From NCBI RefSeq assembly GCF_900129665.1, contig NZ_FQWL01000002.1, forward strand, positions 310,001 to 374,000: a stretch of 64,000 bases of DNA. Reading direction: 5' to 3'. Numbering within the stretch: position 1 is the first letter of the stretch; each line of letters begins with the position of its first letter. The position numbers and the translations under genes are program-made. Positions 20,801 through 27,985 of this stretch are shown one piece after another. Origin of the DNA: Flagellimonas flava. Lineage in GTDB: Bacteria > Bacteroidota > Bacteroidia > Flavobacteriales > Flavobacteriaceae. The notes beneath the pieces are model-generated. The model saw only the letters and a program-made list of their open reading frames with translations. It was not told the origin of the DNA and did no database searches.

Positions 20801-21116
20801 ATTTGTTCCGTTTGAGAATAACTTGCAAGTAGCCCCACTTATGGCCTTTGCCATTGAAGATTTCGATGGAGATGGCCAGAAAGAAGTTTTATTGGGGGGA
20901 AACTATTTTGGGGTAAAACCCTATCATGGCAGGTTGGATTCCTTTCCAGGGGCCTTGCTAAAATCGGAAGAAGAAGTAATTTTGGGGAACCAACTGGGCT
21001 TGGATTTTACCAAGAAATCATTGCGTCACCTTGGAGTCCTAACAGTTAACGGGCAAAAATGTTTATTGGCAGTCTTTAATAACGACCGCGCACAAGTATA
21101 CAAAATCAACAACTAA
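17874..21116 (+). CDS. VCBS/FG-GAP repeat lipoprotein with ASPIC/UnbV domain (paralogue 3)
   Basis: I choose the ATG at 17874 (1,080 residues) over an in-frame ATG 27 bases upstream, because it gives a compact lipoprotein signal (MNRLLLVLICSTLVLGC, Cys17) and an eight-base overlap with the preceding gene. The architecture matches the two upstream paralogues: calcium-loop propeller blades (DINNDGLPD, DVNGDGLLD, DYDLDGDLD and so on), a central ASPIC/UnbV module with RGFQASSEPM and IKIIWPDR, a second propeller, and the insert DGLTAQMVSLKK. Surface location is expected. It lies 12 bases before the haloperoxidase-fold gene. Confidence 0.9.
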   Translation: MNRLLLVLICSTLVLGCKKGGDLFETPDSNSTGIDFTNRIEQSNDLSILDYLYFYNGGGVSVGDINNDGLPDIFFSGNQVKNKLYLNKGNLKFEDISEVAGVEGNSSWNTGTVMADVNGDGLLDIYVCAVVGINGFNGYNELYINNGDNTFSEQAARYGLDFDSYSSNAAFFDYDLDGDLDLYLLNHAVHTQNSFGRYDLRHERNFETGDKLLRNDGGKFVDVSETAGIYGGVNGYGLGLAISDFNLDGFPDIYVGNDFHEDDYYYLNNGDGTFTESLKQYFGHTSRFSMGSDVADINGDGRPDLISLDMLPEDEVALKSSEGDDNIQTQKLRIQQYGYHYQFTRNMLFLNQPDGNYMETALMSGISATDWSWSALFGDYDQDGKQDLFISNGIPKRPNDLDFINFVSSEQIKNKIDNTKLVDQEALDLMPSGNVANYIFQGSEGVTFSDMSGKWITKDTIISGATAMGDLDGDGDLDLVTNNLNSPATLYINKTGSKSNYVKLKIQFSENNRFGIGAKVYAYNKGEIQLKELFPSRGFQASSEPMIHFGFGRSEQIDSIKIIWPDRTYQLLKDVDVNQTLTISPKGTQPFNYNPAKSNGELLFTAVPNNLGFDFNHEEDNYTDFNREKLIPYQISDRGPAFALGDINNDGTIDILVGGSKFTPFKTYIQQDSVFINQRFNTVENDSIKETVSAVIADLNNDNKNDLFLTSGGGDFFGNSEALLDAYYQRNDSTFSKQKLPEFFQNSSVVKPMDFDGDGDLDLFIGGHTITSSFGAPASSYLLENDNGNFEIFQGFDQDVLKGMVTDALWDDFNGDGKIDLILVGEWMSPKFLSNKDGTFAEVNDLDLKGLWQRIAPFDIDGDGDTDYLLGNWGTNSKFKASKQHPMKLYFSDFDENGQTETITALEKNGTYYPLETLDGLTAQMVSLKKTFTSYTSFAGKTMDQLFSKEVMEKAQILEVNTLASGFLRNNKGNFEFVPFENNLQVAPLMAFAIEDFDGDGQKEVLLGGNYFGVKPYHGRLDSFPGALLKSEEEVILGNQLGLDFTKKSLRHLGVLTVNGQKCLLAVFNNDRAQVYKINN

Positions 21117-21128
21117 CACCTTGATAGC

Positions 21129-22460
21129 ATGAAAGAGCGATTTGGATTATTACTGTTCCTAATTTTGGTAGTGAGTTCCTGCCAGAAAAAGGAAGAACCT
21201 ATTACCATCACCTCAGAGGACTATCATAATTCGGTGGACAAGGTTACCGAAGTTATGATTCACGATATATTTTCCCCTCCTGTGGCAAGCAGGATCTATG
21301 TGTATCCCAACATAGCGGCATTTGAAATTTTGGCGCAAAACAATACCAAATACAAATCCCTGGCAGGCCAAGTAAGGGGGTTGGAACAAATCCCTGCGCC
21401 GAGCCAAACCGAAAGTATCAATTTTGAACTAGCGGCGCTCGTTGCCCATATCGATATGAGCAAAAGATTGATCTTCTCGGAGGAAAGAATAGAAAGCTAT
21501 CGGGACAGCCTTTATACGAGTTGGGCAGATAAAAATGAAGCTGTGTTCAACGCCTCCAAGAACTATGGGCTTCAAGTGGCCGATCATATCGCTGCTTGGA
21601 TGGATTTGGACAACTACAAGCAAACCCGGACCATGCCCAAGTTTACCGTAAACTCGGATGACCCATCGCGTTGGCAACCCACGCCCCCATCCTATATGAG
21701 CGGTATTGAACCCCATTGGAATAAAATTAGACCTTTTGTAATCGATTCTGCTGGACAGTTTAAGCCCACTCCACCACCGCCATTTTCCATGGAGGAAGAT
21801 TCCGATTTTTATAAGGAGGTGAAAGAAGTCTATGATATCAGCCAAGAAATAACGGCTAAAGGTGATGAATCCGAAGAAGTGGCCATAGCGCAATTCTGGG
21901 ATTGCAATCCCTATGTTTCCGTAACCCGGGGGCACCTCATGTTTGCCACCAAAAAGATTACTCCCGGTGCTCATTGGATCGGAATCGCCAAAATCGCTTC
22001 CTTAAAGACGAACTCCGATTTTGCAAAAACAGTTTATGCCTATACCCAAACTTCAATTGCCATTGCAGACGCATTTATAAGCTGTTGGGATGAAAAATAC
22101 CGAAGTAACCTTATACGTCCCGAAACTCTTATAAACGAGCATATAGACGATAGTTGGGAACCAGTACTTCAAACACCTCCATTTCCAGAATATACAAGTG
22201 GGCACAGTGTGGTCTCAGGAGCCGCGGCCACCGCATTGACCGATATTTTTGGGGACAACTTTGCTTTTGATGATGATACGGAAATCCCTTATGGGCTTCC
22301 GGTGCGGTCCTTCGATTCCTTTAAGGAAGCCGCCGACGAAGCGGCCATCAGCCGAATGTACGGAGGGATTCACTATAGGGCCGCGGTTGAAATTGGAGTG
22401 AAACAAGGACGTGACCTAGGAAGTTTTGTAGTAGCCAACCTCGATTTGACCAATGATTAA
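21129..22460 (+). CDS. PAP2 / vanadium-haloperoxidase-fold lipoprotein
   Basis: A 443-residue lipoprotein (signal ending VSSC, Cys18) of the vanadium-dependent haloperoxidase/PAP2 superfamily. All three active-site motifs are visible: KYRSNLIRP (Lys323, Arg330), EYTSGH (Ser357, Gly358, His359) and SRMYGGIH (Arg409, His415). The length and the WIGIAKIAS segment (about 283-291) match bacterial haloperoxidases rather than short acid phosphatases. In this fold vanadate binds covalently to the last His and oxidises halides with H2O2; without vanadate the same site hydrolyses phosphoesters, so the true activity is open. It follows three VCBS lipoproteins with a 12-base gap, so it is likely an envelope enzyme working with them. 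Confidence 0.88.
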   Translation: MKERFGLLLFLILVVSSCQKKEEPITITSEDYHNSVDKVTEVMIHDIFSPPVASRIYVYPNIAAFEILAQNNTKYKSLAGQVRGLEQIPAPSQTESINFELAALVAHIDMSKRLIFSEERIESYRDSLYTSWADKNEAVFNASKNYGLQVADHIAAWMDLDNYKQTRTMPKFTVNSDDPSRWQPTPPSYMSGIEPHWNKIRPFVIDSAGQFKPTPPPPFSMEEDSDFYKEVKEVYDISQEITAKGDESEEVAIAQFWDCNPYVSVTRGHLMFATKKITPGAHWIGIAKIASLKTNSDFAKTVYAYTQTSIAIADAFISCWDEKYRSNLIRPETLINEHIDDSWEPVLQTPPFPEYTSGHSVVSGAAATALTDIFGDNFAFDDDTEIPYGLPVRSFDSFKEAADEAAISRMYGGIHYRAAVEIGVKQGRDLGSFVVANLDLTND

Positions 22461-22475
22461 TACTAGGATTTGGAT

Positions 22476-23375
22476 ATGAAAAAAGCTGGTATTACCGTTG
22501 GTATAATTTTGGTTCTGGCTTTGGGCTGGTACCTTTTTTTAAAACCACAGGACTATCGGGTTAGCTTTAAGGCTAAAGCCTTGCCTGGAACCATAAACCA
22601 AACACTAAGGGCATGGAACCAGATTATGGATGGAAGTGCTCCGATCACCTTTTTGGATGATGGGCGTTTTGAGCAGCAATTGATGTTCAATGATTCGGTC
22701 TACCGCTATACATGGAACGTTACCCCCATCCATGATTCGCTAAGTCAGGTAGATGTGGATATCAAAGATTTGGACAATTCTATAATGAACCGGATTAAGC
22801 TTCCATTTTATGATACGGATTTTGAGACACGTTCCAAAAACACGCTGTTGGACTTTAACGAATTTCTTATTGATCATCTTGATGATTTTAAGATTACCGT
22901 TATTGGCGAGGAAGAACTCTTTTCTACATATTGCGCCTGTGTTGCCGAAAAAAAGCTCCAACGAGAGAAAGCTTCGGGGATGATGCGGAACTATTCACTG
23001 CTAAACTCCATAATTGCTGAGAACGAGATTGAACTTAACGGTCCGCCATTGATCGAAGTGCTGGACTGGAATGAAAAAACCGATAGCTTAAGCTATAACT
23101 TTTGTTATCCCATAATTAGATCCGAAAGACTTCAGAAACATCCAGAGGTCTTTTATAAACGACTCTTTGGGAAAAATGCCATCAAGGCCGTGTACAATGG
23201 TAATTATTTAACTTCGGACCGTGCTTGGTACGCCTTATTGGCCTACGCCGAACAAAATGATCTGGAAGTTGACCCCAAGCCCGTGGAGGTATTCTTTAAC
23301 AATCCCAATATGGGAGGTGATGAGTTAATGTGGAAAACGGATGTATACCTACCAATAAAATCATCTAGTGAATAA
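22476..23375 (+). CDS. Membrane-anchored SRPBCC-like + GyrI-like effector-binding protein
   Basis: Start at the ATG at 22476 (299 residues); a TTG six bases upstream is in frame but gives no better signal. One N-terminal membrane segment (about residues 6-22) anchors the protein. Residues ~28-150 resemble the polyketide-cyclase/SRPBCC fold seen in many Bacteroidetes proteins. The last ~90 residues (AVYNGNYLTSDRAWYALLAYAEQ, then VEVFFNNPN and WKTDVYLPIK, seen in pieces) match the GyrI-like small-molecule-binding domain. There is no DNA-binding domain, so it is not an AraC/MerR regulator. It lies 15 bases after the haloperoxidase-fold gene and overlaps the next gene by eight bases. Ligand unknown. 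Confidence 0.7.
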   Translation: MKKAGITVGIILVLALGWYLFLKPQDYRVSFKAKALPGTINQTLRAWNQIMDGSAPITFLDDGRFEQQLMFNDSVYRYTWNVTPIHDSLSQVDVDIKDLDNSIMNRIKLPFYDTDFETRSKNTLLDFNEFLIDHLDDFKITVIGEEELFSTYCACVAEKKLQREKASGMMRNYSLLNSIIAENEIELNGPPLIEVLDWNEKTDSLSYNFCYPIIRSERLQKHPEVFYKRLFGKNAIKAVYNGNYLTSDRAWYALLAYAEQNDLEVDPKPVEVFFNNPNMGGDELMWKTDVYLPIKSSSE

Positions 23376-24228
23376 GCTTTCCCTCTTATTGCTTCTAATT
23401 GCCATTCAGGCCTGTGCCCAAAAACCGTATTATGGTGATTATACTCTTTTAGGGAAACTTCCCGCCAAGCTGAACGAGGTTTCCGGAGTGGAAACCGCTG
23501 GGGATTCCACCTTATGGGTTATTGAGGATAATGGGAATAAGGATAAGGTTTACATGGTAAATCTTAAAGGCAAACTTGTGCGCGAACTTAAGGTAGATCA
23601 TGCCAAGAACCACGATTGGGAAGATTTGGCCCAAGATAAAGCGGGAAATCTATACATAGGGGATTTTGGGAATAACGCCAATGCGAGAAAAAATCTAAAG
23701 ATTTACAAATTGTCGAAACCTTTTGCCAAGAAAGGTGGTGAAATCGATGCAGAAAAAATTGAATTCCAATATCCCGAACAAAAGGAATTTCCTCCAAAGA
23801 AATCAAACTTGCGTTTCGATTGTGAGGCTTTTTTTCATCATAAGGGGTCGCTTTTCCTGATAACCAAGGATAGGTCAAGACCTTATCATGGAAAAGCCTA
23901 TGTCTACAAAATTCCGGACACCAAAGGTGAATATACCGCTCAATTGGTAGGGGAGTTTGTTTCTTGTACCGACACCCAATTTTGCTCCATAACAGGAGCC
24001 GATATTTCACCTGACGGAAAAAAAGTTGCGTTACTGGGATCAGGATATATCTGGTTGTTCACCAACTTTGATTCGGATGATTTTACCAAAGGAACTAAGC
24101 GAACCATTGATGTAAAGCATAGAACCCAACAGGAATCCATTTGTTTTTTGGACGACAACACAATTATCGTAGCGGACGAACAATCCAAAACCAAAGGTCG
24201 TCACCTCTACTCTTACTCTTTAGACTAG
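23368..24228 (+). CDS. Propeller-like lipoprotein, unknown function
   Basis: 286 residues, with a GTG start inside the last codons of the upstream gene (eight-base overlap). The signal ends IQAC (Cys16), so it is a lipoprotein. Repeated short beta motifs (LWVIEDNGN, NLYIGDFGNN, LFLITKDRS, KVALLGSGYIWLF, IIVADEQ) indicate a beta-propeller of the SMP-30/NHL/SdiA-regulated kind. The motif DWEDLAQD (about 73-80) is typical of a family often placed beside phosphatase-like envelope proteins. It ends the six-gene VCBS/haloperoxidase operon. Its stop codon overlaps the stop of the convergent fusion gene by four bases, with no terminator visible. Confidence 0.75.
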   Translation: MNKLSLLLLLIAIQACAQKPYYGDYTLLGKLPAKLNEVSGVETAGDSTLWVIEDNGNKDKVYMVNLKGKLVRELKVDHAKNHDWEDLAQDKAGNLYIGDFGNNANARKNLKIYKLSKPFAKKGGEIDAEKIEFQYPEQKEFPPKKSNLRFDCEAFFHHKGSLFLITKDRSRPYHGKAYVYKIPDTKGEYTAQLVGEFVSCTDTQFCSITGADISPDGKKVALLGSGYIWLFTNFDSDDFTKGTKRTIDVKHRTQQESICFLDDNTIIVADEQSKTKGRHLYSYSLD

Positions 24229-27200
24229 AACCCAAAACCAATCCCAAAGGCAAACCGAATACCATCGGAACTATTGAACAATCCCAAGTTGGCGGACAAT
24301 ATCCCTGCTCCATCCACAAAAAATCCTCCTCCGTAGGAATTATGCCATTTGTCCGAACTATCTCCGGGGAACCAAACCCTTCCATAGTCGAACCCGCCAA
24401 AAATTCCAGGCGTAAACGGTAAAACCCCTTTTCGTTGTTTTCTGAAACTGAATCTTAGATCTGTATTTTGATAGAAAGAGGATTTACCGGTAAAACGTTG
24501 AAAACGAAAACCCCGAAGTCCATCATTGGCACCTATACTGGCACCTTGATAAAACTCGAATCCATCTCCAAAATTCACTCGCCCCTTGATTTTAGTGGCC
24601 AAAACCAATTGCCCATTGGAGCTCAACCTATGGTCTATGGACAAGCTTGGGATGATATATCCAAAAGATCTGCCCGAGGTGGTCAAATTGGTTTTATAGC
24701 CCCCATGAAGGGAGAAATCCATGCCGAGGGTAGGGAATGCATTGTCATCCGTATTGGAATAACTATACTCTGCATCCACGCCAAAAAAGCTTTGTTCGTT
24801 TTCTTCTCCGTTTGCTACAAAAAACTGGTTTATAAAGCGGTCTTCCGTCTCTTCTACTTCAATATCTTCATAGGACACTCCCAAACGCACTTTTGAACCT
24901 AAGTAACCTCTCCAAACCAATGAAGGGGCAAACTTAAGGACACTTATTCTCACCCTGTTAAAATCTAGGCCCAAGGGTTCCTCGTCATCATTGTTTTCCG
25001 TTTCATTCCCAAAACCAAAAAAGTTGATGGCAAAATTAGGGCTGGTAAACCCTGCGTCCAGTTCCAGGTTTACGCCTTCAAAGAAATTGGCAAATTCCCC
25101 ATTGTATTGAAAAATAAACCCGTTGTTGGCGAAATAATAAGCTGCACTGAAAATATGTCGTTGCGTGAAAGGGTTTTGTCGAAATCCATTGACGACATAG
25201 GTATTTGTCAAGCCAATCCTGAATCCATCATCCGGATTGTATCCAATTGCGGGCAGAAATTGATTGTTACTAGCTTTTACTTGGAGAAACTCATAGGTAT
25301 TGGTGTCATAATCATTAATTCTATGGATATTCCCACCAAACGCTTCGTCATAAGTATTCTTTTTGCTCCTAAAGTCGTAGGCATGTATCTTTTTAGAGCC
25401 TTCTGCGATCTTATACACGTCGTTGTTCTGTCCACCTACAAGGCGCACCTTAATTTTGGAAGTTTGGGTATTCGCATCAAAAACATCATCATCGTCCAAT
25501 CCATAGATCCATAGCTCCTTGGTATATTGTGGCTGATAGGTTTTCTCAAAAAAGAGGTCTTTCTTTTTTCCATTTTTAATACGATACGCTTTCACCTCAA
25601 CATCTCCATTGGAATGAGAGGTAATATGAAAATAATCGTCCTTATCCGTTCCCGTGATGACGCTGTATTTGTTCATAATCCTAAAATACTCCCTAGCCGT
25701 CTCCACCAAGTCACTTTTTCTAGAGAGCAGTTTCTGTTTGATTTGATCTACGGTTTCATCACGAACCTCTTCGGGAAAATGCATCAACGCTTCATCAATG
25801 ACACTACCGGTTATACGTTGTTGAATAAATTTGGCCTGCTCGGTCCATTCTTCCAAAGTAGTCTCGGAAAGGATGGCCATATCAAGTGCAAAGGTTCTTG
25901 GTGAAGAAGTGAAACCTTTCAGGTTTCGTATTTCCTCATTAAAGCCCTCGAAAATCTTAAGGGAAGGCACTACCCGTGATCCCAATCCCATAACAAAACC
26001 ATCTCCCCACCTGGAATACGCTTGATCCCTATCTCTTGGTATGGGCCTATAAACTATTTTACCATCTTCATTTTCAAACTCCGCCCAACGCCATTGATCA
26101 ACATGACGATCCCAGTCGCCTATCAACATATCAAACAATCTCGCCTTAACGTAAGCCTCACTATCAAGAACATATTTCTCGTCCTTTCGGAGTTTTTTTA
26201 TCAAGTCGTAAGTGCTTTCTATTTTTTCGGTCTTCCCAAAGCTTTCCAAGTCTGTATGGCCATCGGAAACGTGCTCTTCTATCATGACCAGTTCGCCTCC
26301 AAAATCGCTGTTGAACTGTCCCAGGGCATTTTGCTTGGGCACATAAAACAGTTTGGGGTTGGTATGGTATAGGCCTATGGCGTCAGAAAGGGTCCCCATG
26401 GTAAACGGGGCATAAGGATGCGCACCGGTGTAAAGATCCAAGAGCAACCTTTCTGGGTAGGTATCCTCAAATTTTCCTATGATATAACGTTCTTGAAAGG
26501 CCATAGCCTGAAGATAGCGTTCTGCACTTTTGCGAAGATCCCGCATCACAAACTGTCTACCATCCTTATGTTTTAAGCGCAAGGAATTGGACTGATTTCC
26601 ACCACCTTTCCTAACTACCGTTAACCCACCATACAACGTATCTAGCACGGCCGTTGGGGCCTTCACTTTTGTTCCATAGTACTTTCTGTAGCGTTCACCC
26701 CATAACCATTTATGAAATCCACCCTTGGTGATTTCCTCCTCCGTATAAACAGAAGCTTCTTGGTATTTGGGAAAACTGCTTGGGTAGGTTGTCAAAGGCC
26801 CTTTTTCGTCCGCCTCCAAAACATCGGTCTGATATAACACTTCATCCCCTACAGCATCATAAAAACTAACATGGGAAGAACCATCTGTGAAAACCTTTAA
26901 AACAGCATAGCCCATTTTTCCGGTTGAAAATTTGCTGCCGTTCAGCAGTTTGGTCGCACCCGTTTTGGCGCCCGAACCACTAACAATCTGAGGAATATCC
27001 TTTTCAACAATATATTGAAGGGTATGCTCATGGCCCGATACAAAAATCACCTTGTCCGAAAATTGGGAAAGGGTTACGATCCGATTTTTGAGCCTGTTGT
27101 ACATCTTATTGGTTTGGTCCTCAATCGAGGCACCTGATGTTTTGCGAAGCAAATTTGCCACGGAACCCAAAATAGGCAGGGGAACACTTCCTCCACTGGG

Positions 27201-27932
27201 GTAAATATGCTGCTTGAAAGAGAAATGTCCGCCGTGTGAACCATAGGTATACATGGGGTGGTGCATGGCGATAATTGTAGTTTTGTCCACATTCTTTTTA
27301 ATAAGACTTTCCAATTCCTCAAAAAACCTTCCCCTTGATTTGATCTCGCAATCATCATTTATAGTGGGGTGTTTGTCCCAATCTACAAGGTACCACTCCG
27401 TATCAATGGTTATCAATAATACGTCATCACTGATTTTAACCGTTTCCAAAGGGCACCCGTTATCTGGCAAAAAGACATCCTTGCTATCCAAGGCCTTTTG
27501 AATATACTTTTCTTGCCGTTCCAAGCCTTTCAGTCCATTACTGTACCAATCGTGGTTGCCTGGCAGGAACACCGTTCTACCCTTAAAATTTTCTAGGGTT
27601 TTCAATTGGGCATCCAAATGGTTTTTAGCTGATTGATGTCCACTAGGGTCATCTTTTTCATCAGGAAATCCCGCAGGATAAATATTATCACCCAAAAAAA
27701 GTGCGGTGCTTTTCTTATCCGCTTTGGTAAGACGTTCTTTGAACATCTTAAGGGCCGGGTTCAGTTTTCCCGAAGGTGATTTTCCCGCATCTCCAATCAA
27801 ATAAAACGTATGCTCTACCTGCTTATCCGTGCTGGGTTCATTACTAGTAAACGGGGTTTCATACTTTGCTTCGTAGGTGGCGCAACTTGCCGCAAAAACC
27901 AAGAACAAGCTATATAGGTAATGTTTCTTCAT
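24225..27932 (-). CDS. Fusion: metallophosphoesterase + kinase-like domain + outer-membrane beta-barrel
   Basis: I start at the ATG at 27932 (1,235 residues), which gives a lipoprotein signal ending AASC (Cys17); an ATG 48 bases upstream is less likely. Residues ~40-310 are a calcineurin-like phosphoesterase with all metal motifs: GDAG (47-50), GDN (81-83), GNHD (125-128), His224 and GHEH (300-303). Residues ~420-650 look kinase-like: a Gly-rich strand GGGNQSNSLRL (443-453), VMRDL, then GDWDRHVDQ (605-613) and PRDRDQ (632-637), similar in spacing to HipA/CotH/Fam20C-type catalytic and metal loops. The final ~330 residues alternate polar and hydrophobic strands and end in GFGF, as an outer-membrane barrel does. 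The kinase reading is inference. It is divergent from the HD gene with 53 bases between. Confidence 0.8.
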   Translation of the reverse strand: MKKHYLYSLFLVFAASCATYEAKYETPFTSNEPSTDKQVEHTFYLIGDAGKSPSGKLNPALKMFKERLTKADKKSTALFLGDNIYPAGFPDEKDDPSGHQSAKNHLDAQLKTLENFKGRTVFLPGNHDWYSNGLKGLERQEKYIQKALDSKDVFLPDNGCPLETVKISDDVLLITIDTEWYLVDWDKHPTINDDCEIKSRGRFFEELESLIKKNVDKTTIIAMHHPMYTYGSHGGHFSFKQHIYPSGGSVPLPILGSVANLLRKTSGASIEDQTNKMYNRLKNRIVTLSQFSDKVIFVSGHEHTLQYIVEKDIPQIVSGSGAKTGATKLLNGSKFSTGKMGYAVLKVFTDGSSHVSFYDAVGDEVLYQTDVLEADEKGPLTTYPSSFPKYQEASVYTEEEITKGGFHKWLWGERYRKYYGTKVKAPTAVLDTLYGGLTVVRKGGGNQSNSLRLKHKDGRQFVMRDLRKSAERYLQAMAFQERYIIGKFEDTYPERLLLDLYTGAHPYAPFTMGTLSDAIGLYHTNPKLFYVPKQNALGQFNSDFGGELVMIEEHVSDGHTDLESFGKTEKIESTYDLIKKLRKDEKYVLDSEAYVKARLFDMLIGDWDRHVDQWRWAEFENEDGKIVYRPIPRDRDQAYSRWGDGFVMGLGSRVVPSLKIFEGFNEEIRNLKGFTSSPRTFALDMAILSETTLEEWTEQAKFIQQRITGSVIDEALMHFPEEVRDETVDQIKQKLLSRKSDLVETAREYFRIMNKYSVITGTDKDDYFHITSHSNGDVEVKAYRIKNGKKKDLFFEKTYQPQYTKELWIYGLDDDDVFDANTQTSKIKVRLVGGQNNDVYKIAEGSKKIHAYDFRSKKNTYDEAFGGNIHRINDYDTNTYEFLQVKASNNQFLPAIGYNPDDGFRIGLTNTYVVNGFRQNPFTQRHIFSAAYYFANNGFIFQYNGEFANFFEGVNLELDAGFTSPNFAINFFGFGNETENNDDEEPLGLDFNRVRISVLKFAPSLVWRGYLGSKVRLGVSYEDIEVEETEDRFINQFFVANGEENEQSFFGVDAEYSYSNTDDNAFPTLGMDFSLHGGYKTNLTTSGRSFGYIIPSLSIDHRLSSNGQLVLATKIKGRVNFGDGFEFYQGASIGANDGLRGFRFQRFTGKSSFYQNTDLRFSFRKQRKGVLPFTPGIFGGFDYGRVWFPGDSSDKWHNSYGGGFFVDGAGILSANLGLFNSSDGIRFAFGIGFGF

Positions 27933-27985
27933 ATCAATGAGGTTGATACCAAAATTTTGTATTTTGGATTGTTCAAACAACTGTT

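Noticed and set aside
11400..21000. Repeated GATGG/GAC-rich DNA resembling a tandem repeat or CRISPR
   Set aside because: The repeats encode the calcium-loop motif at irregular spacing; there are no constant repeats with unique spacers.
11241..21116. Many long antisense and alternate-frame ORFs inside the VCBS genes
   Set aside because: They arise from the repetitive Asp/Asn/Gly codons of the real genes and lack signal, domain or start context.
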